Of a DNA stretch of 64,000 nucleotides, positions 14,370-28,300 are shown piece after piece. Every line of letters starts with the position of its first letter. The stretch's first letter is position 1. The translations under genes were made by a program, and so were the position numbers. The notes below the pieces were generated by a model. The model was not told the DNA's origin, did no database searches, and saw nothing but the letters and a program-made list of their open reading frames with translations. The stretch lies in NCBI GenBank assembly GCA_019843655.1, contig JACDQD010000003.1, forward strand, positions 7,380,925 to 7,444,924. Direction: 5' to 3'. The stretch is from Lethocerus indicus. Its lineage: Eukaryota > Arthropoda > Insecta > Hemiptera > Belostomatidae.

Positions 14370-14485
14370 ATGGAGGAGGAGAAAGTGGACGACGCGGAAA
14401 CTGTAGCCCAGGGGTCGGAAATTATTCCGCTCCACGTTCACAGGCTCGTCGACCCCGACCAACCATTGATACCCCACAGACCGAG
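14370..14485 (+). CDS. forked: Forked/espin coding exon 1 (acidic N-terminus)
   Basis: This exon supplies the first 38 codons plus two bases of the long isoform. The encoded start is MEEEKVDDAETVAQGSEI, then a His/Pro/Arg-rich piece ending HRPR. The donor is AG|GTACCG, weaker than consensus. It ends with two bases (AG) that join the first base of exon 2 to make AGG (Arg), so the frame continues directly into the ankyrin repeats. The ATG at 14,370 has a purine at -3 and G at +4. An upstream acidic frame from the ATG at 14,284 is one base out of phase and would read into this one if one G were added near 14,350, so the true N-terminus may be about 29 residues longer. The N-terminal sequence itself is not one I recognise; its assignment rests on phase, position in a GC-rich block and composition. 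Confidence 0.55.
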
Positions 14486-17400
14486 GTACCGTTTTAATAT
14501 AAAGAGTCGAGAGTTCGGCGAAGGGGTTTGGTCCAGAGGGGACCCCGTGAAGCGGAAATAATCACTGTTTGATACTTTGAAATAAAAAGTTATCTCTAAC
14601 TGACAATATTTTTTCATTTTGAATTGGTAGTGCAACTAGGAAGCAGTCTTGATTGGAAACTGGAACTTAAGTTTAATAGAACATTGTTGAGGTTTATTTT
14701 AAATGACTTCAGTTGTAGTTATTAGAGGGATGAAGACCCCGAGAAGAGGGATATTTGGTGGAACTCCTAATGGTTATTGGTTATATTTTTCTACAACAAT
14801 TTGAAATATGGTTACATTATTGTTGTGACTCATCTTTCCGATCTTCTACTGCGTTTCCAATTAGGATCGTTGGTTTAAATATCTTCTTATCCTTTATTTA
14901 ATAGCGACGTCTTTGGCAGTGTTCCGATAGAACATAGCAATGACCTCGAGTTCACTTTCTTCTGTGTCTTCTTTGGTGCGTTGCTCAGCAGATTCATTCA
15001 ATTCTCCACGTTGAAGTACCTCTCCCTGCCTCTTAAGCGATTCAATAATACCCTAAGCTACGTTTCTGCTCCATTTAGCCTTAATTCTTTTGATATCTCA
15101 GTTATTTCGTATATTGCATTTTCCATACTACGGTTAAATCCAAGATAGTGGAAATCGGTCCACTTGCACGGTGACCATCAGTAATTTTTACGTTCAGGTG
15201 AAACCTATGTAAATGAAAGCGGCGTCAAACGAGGTTAAAACGTTTAATTGTATATTAAGCGATGGTCGTGACGTATGATGTCCATGGAGTTGTTACTTGT
15301 ATTTCACTTCCAACAATAATGCTCTATGGGAGGGGGTGGAAGTATTGAAATCCTAAACCGAGTACGGTCATGGTTGTTAAACATATATTAAACTGTAGGT
15401 TATTTTGGGAACGTGTTCCTTCTCTGGAACAATTACTGCGCATAACAAACAATTTAATGATGAACAACATTGCGACATAGGGCTAAATCTAAAAATGTAT
15501 GTTTCAATGTTATTATTAGAGTAGCCTTTAATATTAAAACATTAAATTGTACGTGGTTTTCCATTTTATAACTTGCAGGCATAACGGGAATCGTAGGTCT
15601 AATTATTACAAAGTAGGTCTCCAGTAAAGGAAGAAAAATTAAAAACTTGTGACGTAAATCACTTAGTGCTGCCAGGGAGTGGAGTGGCACTCATTACACT
15701 ATGACGAACACCGGTTGTCTGATTACAGAAATTGCGGTACCATAAGATGTTCCACAGATAAATACAGTCAGGCCCACGTGCATATCATACCCGAGTGCCA
15801 TTGAGCTAACTGTGGCACTCCACTTAGTTTTGTTGGATATTTTGTTATCGGTTCTATAATGTTCGTGGTCTTCTAACTGAAACTATATCGTTAATAGTAT
15901 TGCACAACATGTACTAATTAATACTCGATATTGAGGCAAAAATTTACTCAGAGTTTCTATATAGAATAGGTGGTATAGAATAATTTATGTACTTTGTTGC
16001 GCGAGTGCAATGAGTTGTGTCCGTTATCGATTCAAATTTATTTTACGCGTCTTTCTTGTACTGTCAGTGCTCAGTGAGAGCACGAAGTGTTTGTTTCATT
16101 AACATGAACGATAAACCAACACACAGTTATAAAAATCCGTTCTTATTAGACTTAGACTTAATAGTCGTCCACCCTTAGTGAATGTCAGGTCAATTACGCT
16201 TATGTACGGTTGTTGTTTCATTCATATGTTAAAAGTTAGATGAGAATTATCTGCTTACATTGTTATGCCAAACGTTAAATGAATCATCCGCAGCAATCTC
16301 TTGCATACTTCTCCAAAGCATACTGCACTCATTCCAATTGGCTGCGCGGGGTCCCCGGGTTGTTATCAAGGCGCGTGTTATTACCATGTCCGGCATTATT
16401 TTCAACCAGACCGGCCGACCTTTTCACATCGGATATGTCGTGTCTTCATTGGCAGTGAAACGGTGCTACAATTGTCGAACTGTTAAGCCCGACTCTCGGA
16501 GCGTGAAATTACACGCGCCGTGGCGTGGATGGAAGTCAGCACAAAGGAGGCTGTTGTGCTGTACCTCCTTCACCGTATTCCGGACACGCAGCCCCCAGAT
16601 TTGGAACCGGCGTTCCCTCCTTTATCGGGCGGAAAAGCAACTTAAAATTGCCGGCTTTACCGGCTTACAGTTCGCGCGCAATCGATCTACAGCGTCCGAT
16701 ACTCGACTGACTAATTTCTGAAGACTAACAGTTGGGTTATGGGGATAATTCATCTACAGATTTATTTCATAAATGATCTTCCGTGTGAGCTATTTATGAA
16801 CGTGTCAAGTTCAAGGCATATGGTCAGTTAGTTTGAATGTAACAGAATATTTTATAGTTAAAATCATATTTCTTTTTCGGTGGGGACTCACAACATTCAT
16901 TCATTCATCTATGCAGTAATTTAATGTAAAACAGTTACTATGGTAATAAAGTAGTGGCGTTCATTTCCTTAGTGCTAGCATTAAGACTTTGCTCTTATTT
17001 TCATGGATATTTAGTGCGCCAAATGATACATAGCAGGCAGGAAAAACATTTTTCTTCCGATATGAGACACAAGCGGCGTGAATCGGACGTTAGACCAGTT
17101 TCATCTTTCTCTCCGGAATCGGTCCGATCGGCTTTCATGCAGGGTCGGCTCCCGGGGGTCTCCCATCCAGTCCTATGAGTTGTTTAGAAAACCGTCACGA
17201 GAATACAAGTTGATATTCTACTGCCCCGCAGTTTGTTAACTTTCTTGGCCCTAGAAAACAATCGGGTTCTCCTACCTTCAAGGGTCACTTTCTTCGGTTT
17301 CTCCGCCACTTTTACCAGTTCGCTCTGAGAAGGAGTTTGGTTCTTAATCGGATATCGGGAAAGTTTCGATTTGCGTCACATTGTATTCTATCTGTGTACT

Positions 17401-17546
17401 GACTGTTAGGTGCGTAAGTGAACTTACGAAGGAGAGGAAGAAGGTACAGATTTTTTTATCTAACAATATTTTCATGACTAGTTTCTAGCATGTGTTCGCG
17501 ATATGAGCTGAAATTCGGGTGGTATTCATGTACGATAGAATCTTAT

Positions 17547-17607
<61 letters not shown>

Positions 17608-20600
17608 GAAATATTTTGCATCGAATGATCATGAAGATCATTGCCACAAATAGAATTATGAACATATATTAGTATTTTTCGTTCATAATGCACGAAACGA
17701 TATGTTTGCTTTTTGCATCAGTAATATAATTTTGAAGGAAATTTCTTGAATGAACTAATATTTAAACAGAACGCCTTCATAAATGTTGCCGTTGGTTTTA
17801 TTCGGTCCACGTTTGAAACAATTAGAATCTTCTTGTATGTCGGACAACGCGCGTTGAAGGTGGGGGCTGAATGCATTTCTGGGGTGTTCCTATTGATATG
17901 TACATCGCTCTTCGAACCCGACAGAGAGGATCGCCGTCACGGAGGACACTCGGATAATCGATTTGTGAAAGTGTATTGTTGCAGAAGAGGAAACGGATCG
18001 GCCATACTGTCAGTCATAGGTTCATGGTCGAGTTCCCGATTCGGGGCCTGACAATGTTCCGTTGTCGTAACATGTTGCAATCAGCTGCCGCCGCCGCGTC
18101 CGTTCTTCTGTCCAACCATTCCTGACAGCGGGACAACTATGAATAGTAATCTGTTAATGTGTGCTATTCTTATCTTCTTAATAACTACACTAATTTATAG
18201 AGTTCGGAATGTATTCAAAACACGTTGTCTACTCATTGGCTACTGGGCTCTAAAATAATTCCTCTCCAATAACGTATAACTGACACTCCTTATTGTATAC
18301 GTATCGATTTATATTTCTTTGTTTGCATTATTCATATTATATAAAATATAACGCAACTTACAATTCGTCCAAGACCTGTTGTTGGGTTTGAACTTCTCTG
18401 ACTAACTGTTGTCCGAAAATCTTTTTTGACTAATACGGCCGTGGGAACGGGCGGTACGGACTCGAGGGATCGACACCCTAACGGGCGTATCGTACTCGTC
18501 TTTTGTCAACCCGTAGTCAAACTTCAACTTCTTGACGTTGTCATTGATAAAACATCTACTTATCCATCGTCCATAGTGCCGATCTATATTTGAGTCCGTC
18601 AACCACCAGGTTAGGTGGCTCACTCTGTAACATGTGTTGGCGTGTCGCTTTTTATAAAATACGAAAAAAATAACGCATAAATTCTACGGCAATTGAAATG
18701 AGCAATAAAATTCACAAAAGAGTAAATTCCGCCAATCACCCTCTCCATATCTGACCCTCTCGCTATTTCTTACAAGAACAATGGTCATTAAGACATTCAG
18801 AGTCATTAGCATGTATTAAGATTTATCACTAAAACAGCTTTCACCTCCGGAACAGAGAAAAAGCGGTGCAGAAGAGAGCGGCTGTGAGTCAAAACCGGTC
18901 TAGGATTTGACCAAATAGGACAGATTCAGCGAGCCGTTACACGCATAAATCACTATTTAAGCCTTCGAAGACCCGTTACCGATTGGAACTGATGGTGTAA
19001 TATAATTTATTGGTATTTCAGATTAACAAAACGTGGCCCTTCCTGACGTTATTATTTATATGATGTATTTCATAGAATTGTCACAGTAGTTTTCACATCC
19101 ATTAAATTATTGAGATGCGGATCCTTAATGTTCGTTCTGGGTCAATATGCTGGAGGTACCACCGGACAGCAATTGGCTAGTTTAAAGCCGTTAAATGGGT
19201 TCAATTTGCAAAGCAATAATAGTTAAATAGCGTTTCGGTGTCGGACCCGACTTTCGAATTGGTTCGGAAAAACCTAACAATTCCAATTAGGAGGGACTCT
19301 AATAAACGAGATGTAGAGCGTGATGCGAATATATCCGTTGCGGCCCCGTTGCGTTCTGAAGACTGTCTCGGATTAACTGGTTCGAAACTTATTCTCTCTG
19401 ACCCCGAGTCAACTGGCCATTCCAATAGCGTTACTACTGTAACCTATAGCCGGTACATTACTTTAAAAAACTCAAACAAACTGTTATAGGTCTAGTATGT
19501 AGAGTAGCTATTCCATAGTGGTTTTTCTTGTTAAATACGCGAATATACAGCGTAATATTTAGTGCTGAACAATCTGTACCAACTTTCTCCTATGAGTGTA
19601 ATATTCTTTCTTCTCTCTTATGGTTCTAAATAACTATCATAATATAATAATTAATAATAACAATTTAATAGGTTTAATAAAAGTAAAATTCAGGCTTTAT
19701 GGTAAAATAAAATTCAAATTTTTTTGGGCATATTTATTGTAGGGTTACTATAGAGAGATTTACCTAACAGTATCGTATAGCTTAGTTTTTGTCAACTGCC
19801 AGTCGGTTACATAAAAATTGAAAAAAAAAGAATTAGTTTGTCATGTCGATTATATTGAAAGCGTCATCCCCTTTGTTTAGTTCAGTCCTGAACTGATTTG
19901 TGCCAGTTGTTTTACGTAAACGAAAGTATATATGTGAGCTTGCGTGCAAAATGAAATCATGTACGTGCGTGTCACATCTTATAATATCTTATGTCACTTT
20001 TTATAATTACATAATATTTCTTAACCTGTTTTTGTTCAATACTGCGTATCATAACTCCGTAAGCAAAACTTGCGACGTCCTTTTATTTCGTTAAATATGT
20101 ATAGAACACGTACACTGGCTCGCAGACCCTTCTATGAATAACCGCTTAGGTTATATGACCGCTGACAAGTATCATACAATATCGAAAATAGGGGAATAAT
20201 ATTCTGTAGACATAATTACTGTTATTTATTAATTAAATACCCTGGCATATAGGAATCCCCTCGGCGTCAGATGTGGAATAATAGATACATAATGGAAACA
20301 ATTCCAATCTGATCTTTACGCTATAAGAACTGTTAATCGGTAACTCCTGGGGCTCACCTGTTAGAAAGGTACCTCAGGCAGTATCGTAAACAGTGGGCTA
20401 AAGAGTTGGCACCTGGGCGGAAGGACGAGAGGGGAAAGTGAGAGACCTACGTGGGGGTCAAGACCGAGGTCAGGTCGACGCTCGCACCTTCCATACTCCT
20501 GACCGGCGAACTTTCTTCGCCAACGAAAAAGCGCCGCTCAAGAATATACAAATTTCGTTTCATTTTTAAAACGTCCGGCCGTAATTCCTTCTTTCGGCTT

Positions 20601-22233
20601 TCTCTCGGCACGCGGCTCCGTTCCGGAATGCCAATTTGCATACGTTCCCAACGACACCAGCACCTCTGAGCAGGCGCTAGGTACTCAAAGATGTTTATTT
20701 ATTCACTTCCGCTCAGTCGTAAAATGATGCCGTTTCGTAATATTCCCTGCATTTACTATACCACAGTATCAAATATCGATTCTAGCGCCATAATACAAGA
20801 ATTCACTATTCACAAATAGGAGGGGTTCTCAGTAGCATTCATCATTGTGTGATGATATATTGAAACGCTCGTGGGCCATCAAATGAGTATCTGAAATTAT
20901 TTCCATTTTGTAATTATATTATTCTAATTATTAATCATCATTTCTACAATATTGTTTTCATTGCTTGTGACTCTATGAATAATTCAAATGAAAAGTAAGC
21001 TGATTTACTATTCGGATTTACTAGTCGGTTGTGACGGGCAAATAAAGGTTTACACATATATTAAAGATTTAAAGAATACCACTTTAAATTTATAATTTTA
21101 TTTTCTACACGCTCTGCAGTTTTAACTAATTAGTTGATGTCTAACGGACATATTTGCTTCATTCTATGTATCGATGAATTACCAATTTTTAATTTGTTAC
21201 TAAATTAGACAATTTTCAGGAAAATGCTAATAGGAAAATTAAACTAATTACATAGGCTCTAGACTATTACCGGAGCCGTGGCAAAAGGAAGGCCGGAAAT
21301 ATTAGTTATAGATCATTAAAATTTTACATAATTTATGGCTCAATAACCCCACCTTTAATTGCAGTTGCAACGTTATCGTATTAACGGGGATTCTGAATAA
21401 TGTTAAGAATAATAGAACAATACAGTACAAAAACAGGTATATAAATAAATAAAACTCTTCATCTCTCTGAATGTTCTAGATTCCTTCGGCGAAGTATGCA
21501 TGATACATGTATAGGTATATATTTTTGTTTATTCTAATTTTTCTCTTAACTTTAACTAATCTCTTTAAAAGGCACATCCAAATTCACTTTGTACTCATGT
21601 ATAGCCACACTAATATTGAAGGTATTTTTATTTATTTTGTACGTTCCAACATATAATTAACGAGACGCCGGGTTCGAAATGATTTAGTCCTGAATGAATG
21701 GACCCGTCTGACAGGCGGAGCCTTCAGCTCCCACTTCCCATTGAACTTGACGCAGAGAAATTTCTCTGGCGGACGTCCCACTTCTAGGCTCAAAGCTTGA
21801 CCTTAACCCTGGCACCGAGTCTGTCTTTGTATAAATTACCGGGCGATATATCCGACGGTTTTCCGATAACATTAACGATTTTACACCCAACGCCTCATTA
21901 ACAACGGGGTCCAATTTCGGCATTTAATTGGCTGTATTATCGGATGGAATTATCATTCAATTTAAAAATTTGAGAATGCCGGCGGAGAAAGTTTGAACCG
22001 GCGGGTGATTTACCGCTCGGCGTGTAGTTTCGCCTAATGGAACCTGTCGTGATAGGATTCTGTACACTTCTGGGAAGATATCCGTTTTTTTATAGGAGTA
22101 ACATTTTTTATTTGAGTGAGGAGGGACACGAGTTCTATTAGCCTACATGGAAGTTAGCACCGTGATGCACCCGCTGCTATTTCTATTTTATATTATATAA
22201 TTTAACTTACATTTATTTGGTGTTCTGTTTCAG
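14486..22233 (+). other. Intron 1 of forked/espin
   Basis: About 7.7 kb between exons 1 and 2, bounded by GTACCG and a pyrimidine-rich TTCTGTTTCAG acceptor. It holds a TA microsatellite at 17,552-17,603 and no reading frame that resembles a known protein. The 153-codon open frame starting at 16,260 has no recognisable motif. Confidence 0.55.
17552..17603. repeat. (TA)n microsatellite
   Basis: About 52 bases of pure TA dinucleotide within the first large intron. Confidence 0.95.
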
Positions 22234-22389
22234 GGAGGGAAGGGCTAGCGTGTTGAGGTGGTTGCTGTGGGAGGCGGACATGCCGGCTCTGGAGCACAGC
22301 CCTCAGGGGGCGCTCGCCCTCCACTACGCCGCCGCAAGGGGCTGCCTCGACTGTACCAAACTTCTAGTCGATTCCTCAACAGGCCTTAC
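22234..22389 (+). CDS. forked: Forked/espin coding exon 2 (first ankyrin repeats)
   Basis: Residues 39-91 of the model. It encodes EGRASVLRWLLWEADMP followed by GALALHYAAARGCLDCTKLL, which matches the ankyrin pattern (TPLHxAAxxGHxxxVxxLL) and aligns with the espin repeat that reads GALPIHYAAAKGDL. Ankyrin repeats at the espin N-terminus bind partners such as class III myosins in vertebrates. The acceptor is TTCTGTTTCAG and the donor AC|GTGAGT. The exon begins with the third base of a codon and ends after two bases of one (phase 2 to phase 2, 156 nt), so it can be skipped without a frameshift. Its opening (R)EGRASVLRWLL is the second half of a repeat whose LHxAA half should lie upstream, implying that the usual longer isoform has another ankyrin exon not found here. 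Confidence 0.9.
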
Positions 22390-25300
22390 GTGAGTATCCA
22401 AATTCATTTTTTTAGTCCCACTTCAAAACCATGAAGCGTTTAACATATATGTATAACTTCGTGTAGAATTGCTTAATATGCTTAATACCTGAGTGTAGGA
22501 TGTCCAAACGTCCATCCGGTTTAACAAAATAATTTTTTTATAAAAACCTAATTACGAGTTCGATGAACGCGAATAATTCTGTTACATTTTACACCTACGC
22601 AGACCAACATTCTGAGTTTGGTAACATACTGAAATTGGTTTTACTTATGAATGATCTTTAGAGAAAATGATCCATTCCGTTTCTGGGCACTGCAATTCTT
22701 TGATGCATCAGTCTATTCCCTTCCTAGTCCTGGATACACGAAATATAATTTCATCAGTGTACATAACGTGACTGGATCATTTAATGACAACTTCGTCACC
22801 GATTACGTGGGACCGGTACTACAGCTAATATGTCATTCCGAGAGTGAAGAAAGCGACCCTGGGAATTTTTTGACTACGCAGAAGTCAAAGTGCGGCAGTG
22901 AACTGTGAGATACGAGAGGTATACAAGCAGGCGTAACTGTCTCCTGCGCTGAGACCAAACTAATGGAAAATGCGGCGCATTCAATTTGTCCCGATAATCT
23001 GATTTTCTCCGCGGCGGCGGTGAATCTTCGCGACGTGGCTCGAATACTGGAAATTATGTACCGGTCCACGGGGCATGAGCGCTATTTTCAATTTGGTTAG
23101 GGAAATGCCAGAGGTTGCCAGTTGGCAGAGCTCAATGTCAGGACTGTGGCGGGGTCACTGCTAACCGCTTCAGGAACAGGATGCTTCTTTCACTTGAGCA
23201 CCGGCCAAAAGGAGAAATAGCCGTTCGCTCCGTTTCTCGGAATTATTCGAGAAAATAAGGGCACTTATCGAGATATCGTTTTGAATTACTAGAACATCTC
23301 GGCTCACTCTATTTCTATACTGATTCATTCATTAGATTTTATGCTCCCGGAATTCAACATATCCCTACAATTATTGAAAATGTGAAGTAGCCTATACAAA
23401 GTAACATTCAGGATGAGACTATTTATAAACAGAAGAATATCAACTTCTCTTATTTTTACTATTATGAGCCATTCTTACCTAATTTTATCCCATAATGCTA
23501 TTGAACGTTTTCTCTATTTCCTTCTATAATATTTATTGCTACATTAATTTATAGTGTCCACCTTCGTGTCTTCATTACTTGTTGGAGTCAGTATATCACA
23601 GCTACAATTAGATTTCCATAACCTTTTGAATTGTATAATTGAAACCGGAATTTTTAGATGTTTTTTGCGGACCACAGTTCTTGACTATTCAGTATGGCTC
23701 TGAGGCCGTCATCGGTTTCACCGCGTTCACTGCCCGTCCGCGTTCTAGGTCGGATCCCAGCAGCTAGCTGTTGGTGGGGGAGAGGAATATCTGAACGCGC
23801 TCTTCAATGGAAAAGAGTGAAAACAATTTCCAACAAGTTCTCCTCTTTTGCCTTACCGACGGGTTCACACGACCCCTTCTCCCCTCTCGCCCATTGTCTC
23901 TCCCACAAACGCCCCGCGTTTCTATCCAAATGAGAGAAGCAACGAGAACAAGGTGGGGGAGGTGGGAGAGGGAGAGCGCTCGCGAAAACCATTTTTCACG
24001 ACCATCCGACATCCCTGCAACGAACGCATATGAATCCAGTTAAAATAGTTGCATGAGTCGTCCAGTTTATGCCTAATCAGCATTGCAGTGCCGGATATTA
24101 CTCTTTTGCACTTGCACTATCGTATATATTGACTGGTATATTTTTTCAATCAAACTTATCAAAACTGCGGTAATTACCGTAATCGTGCTTTGTAGATTAA
24201 ACATAGATGAAAACAACCTATATATTCAGGAATGAACTGAAATACAGGAAAATTCTGTCTAGTATTTTACCTCTGTAAACCATCATTGTGGTATCTCATT
24301 GTTCCATGAATTTCATTAATGAGGTTCAATAAATCGCAATAAAGTAACAAACTTTTCATTCCTGCTAGTAACTTATGAAGTAGAATTGTGAGGAGTTTCG
24401 AAGTCAAGAGACAACTTGTTTAACCTACCCTTATTCCGTGACAAAACTGATGCATAGATTATAATTATTTTCCAATTTAATTTTTAATGTTAGAATTTCT
24501 CTTCCTGAAATCCCGATGCATTACTTTCAGTAATGGAAGTTAAGAACTAGACTCCTTGATACTGTATAATTATAATGCCCTGTGTCAGTAACAGGTAACA
24601 TGACCTCCTCAAGTTAACTTCGATATACCACCGAACCTCTGTTCACGTTTGTCCGTTGGTCATTTTCGCGGGCCCTGTGATTGAACAACGTCCGATGATC
24701 TGGTCCCTCTATTCAGAAATTCACAATTTTCACTTCCTGTCGGAAAGCGGGAGGATGGGTGCTTCCTGTCGGACACATCCGCCGCACGGTCACCGTTATT
24801 CGGGAAAATTCTGTACGAATTGGTCCTTGAGGATTTTCGCAACCTTAACTCAACTGAAATTGAGGGGATATTAACAAATCCCCTTCAGTATTAGGGTCGT
24901 AACTATGGTTCATAATCACTAGTCGGATGGAGAGAGAAATTGGAGTGCAGATTCCTGGACTTTACAGTAACCCTTTGGCAATCCCACGCCATTTTGTCAT
25001 CCATTAGACGACTAAATGTCGTTGGATACATTTCAAAGCCGAACGTTGCCGTAAATGCACGGTGTCTCATTCGTCATGCCGTAGCGCCTTCTGCGCAACC
25101 GGCTATTCAAGCGATAAATCCCGCTAACTCCACCAGTATATGAAAGGATATTCTTGTAGAGGACAAAGCAGCCAAGTATGAAAAGCTACCCGAAAAGCTA
25201 CGAAATTGATACCCTCAATTATGCACTTTTTTATACCTACATTCTTTGAGAAATAAATTTCGCATGAATAACCAGATGACCTGACTGTATTCTTGACGCT

Positions 25301-28300
25301 ATTTCAAATTCTATTAAGGGATGCAGGAAAAAATATAAGTTCAGGAATAAGTTTTTATTTTACAGTGTTCTGTGTATAATACACTGATCAGTTGGTATGG
25401 AATTGCCTTTGCCCCCTATGGTCAATAAGGGGTGTATAATTTTTAATAAACTTTAATAATGTAATTAATGAAACAACCATACTATTACTTTTAATTTTGT
25501 TCAGTATTTATATTAGGCGCAATTATGGTTTTCCCGTTATGCACCTTATTTTTGACTCTAAAATAACAGAATATTTTTACAGTAATTTGGCTGTAGTTCG
25601 TAATATACATCATTGTGTGGCTAGTAACAATCTAGTATCCAACATTGGTTATATTGTAAAATTGGTAGGAACGCGGTTTGTGGCGGCATCTAACGGTCAA
25701 CAGATGCACTGTGTTCAAACAGAGCTTTTCATAACACTCGCAGTAAAACTTTCTTGAGAAAAAGTCAGTAAAGATGTTTCTTTCCTTAATGCCTTATTGT
25801 TCCTTCTTTCATCATATTTACTATATTTAAAATGAGCCACAGTATAAGACTGTTAATTTTGTTTGTTGATATATTTTAATATTTCCATTTTCAATTTTTT
25901 TGACCATGCTGTTAAGAAGATACAATAGAATATCTGATATGTATCAATTTTATTTCATTAACATTCTAGTATTAAAGACATGTAATTACTGATAGTGATA
26001 TCCCGAATTATTATATGTGGGGGTTTAGATATTTTAAAGTATTTTCCAAGAAAATGATTCAATGCTTTTAGTATATACCTTTAGTGCAATCACCTTTGTC
26101 ATTAAAACATTTGTTTGAGAGGTGATAAGCTAGTTTCAGAGGGTAGTCATGAAGGAAGAATTATGAAATTCAGACACACCTATTTAGTATAAAAAGGAAT
26201 AATTTAAGGCCAGAATGCTAGAATCTAAAATTTACAATAAATATCACAGTATTTACAGTAATTATATGTAACATTGTTTACATTAAATTCATGCCATATG
26301 CTGTGTCTATTCCATGACTTACTGATTCTTTGACTTGATATTTCGACTGCAAAAATCTAACAAATACTGTGTTTCAGTATAGTTAATATTGAATTAAATT
26401 ATGGTGTTTTTAGAATTAAAAATATTTTCTGTTTCCATTCACGAAAGTGTAAATGAGTTTCTTGGAAGTCACTGAAACCTACGACAGGGCAATCAAACGA
26501 ATTTATCTTTAAAATAGGAAGGAATCTGGCGCGAAAATGGCGGTAACCGTCCAAGTATAAATGTCAAAGAAAGACCTAATTAAAGTGAAACCGCTCATCG
26601 GGGAAAAAGCGTGACTCAATTAGACGAATCAGGTCCCCCTGGGCACAAAACCCGAGTGAAGACACCCTGTCCTATAATTAGTTAAAAATATAGTATAATA
26701 GGGACATGACGGACAGGCAATCGGAACTAATAACCGGGAGGAGGACAAACAAGAACAACAATGAATAACAAGAACATTTCACATTGACAAGTTGAAAGGA
26801 ATACATCAATCCGGACTAAATAATCTGTATTACTTAAGTGCCACCTATATATATATCCGAAATGTTCATCCGGTACTCAAAGAAACATTCAACTTAAACG
26901 ATGTACTGTCCCCTTCGATGGATGTTACTCACGGCCATGGATATGTTTAAAATGCTCGCAGAACATAAACACAGACACTTGTACATTGACGTTTTTATAT
27001 TGACGTCAATGGCTGTCCCACTCAATGCACTGAGTCGTACGATTTGAGATGAGAAGGAAAATTGAATTGCTGCACTGAACGGTATTGATATCGTTACAAT
27101 AACCCAGTGGAATGTCGAATTTATAGCCGTTTAATACTTTGAACTGGTTCACAGGTCTTTGATAGAGGTGAGATTTCATCAAAATCTATGCCACCGTTTG
27201 TTATTTTTTTTTCCTTTTTCTTTGATATTCGTGCAGGAAGACCGACTGACGTATTGCATGAAACCGGACTAAGGACGAACACGGTTGAATAATGTATAAC
27301 TGAAAGGGAAAATTCCCGATGCGGAACGCCTACATGCTCTTTCAGTTAATGTTGTCACATTGTATTAGCAATGATTTATACGGACAGTAAAACACACACA
27401 CTTACTCACACTTCTCGCACAATGGTGAGAATATTTAAAATATAAAATAAAGCAGCTATTATATGAAAGGGGTTCTCACTGATAGTATCGCCGAACTAGT
27501 AAAACTGAACAACAATATCTTCATTCTTTGTCATCAAATTTTCAACATTTTGCGTTTCCATTAAGACCCTATTGGAAATATTTTATATCAACCATAAAAA
27601 ATAGTTGATTATTGCCTTCAAATTAAATTGAGTGGCGACAAACAGAACATAATTTCAAATTAATATGAATCATTCTTTCCTGCATGTCTTAGAATTTGTG
27701 GATACATACGCATACACTGTACATTGAAATCTATTAAAATATAACTTATGAATCACTTTTGCAATAAGTGAATTTACCAAGTTAATTATATTTATCGTTG
27801 CATCACATCGGTGGGATTGTCTTAAAGTTTTTCTCGGCAACTGAATAAGTTTACGTTAAAACTGAAGCCTCGAAAACCTAGCTCAAATTATTTGGTTTGA
27901 CTCGTAATGACTGGTAATTACAGCAATATTGTAGCCCAGTTGAGTTCAGTAAGACCGCACTAATTGATTTCTGGCTAATATCGCATCATTCCAGTATGCA
28001 AATCGACTCCGTGCTTGGATGTTCCTATTTGTAATTACGGATTATGAGGCCTGATATTATTAAAACAAATGGCCGGCCGAGCTATTGATTTGCCTGCTTA
28101 AAATGCAGAAGACACAACAAGATTTGGACCGTTAATTCTTACAATCGGAACGAATTCGATTCCCCCTAAACGAGGTTTATGGGGGGAGGCCCCCCCCCCA
28201 TGATTGTTAGCAGTGAAAAAATCGGGTAGTGAACAATTTCAATCATTTTTCGCAATATAATCGTTTTACAATGAAGATTAGCAAAGGAAAATTGCAAAAT

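Noticed and set aside
16260..16721. 153-codon plus-strand frame in intron 1
   Set aside because: Rich in Arg, Ser and Cys with no motif; three overlapping frames share the region. No ankyrin signature, so it is not the missing upstream exon.
28179..28201. G-run/C-run hairpin (ATGGGGGG ... CCCCCCAT)
   Set aside because: It consists of homopolymer runs and may partly reflect assembly noise, so I did not treat it as a regulatory hairpin.
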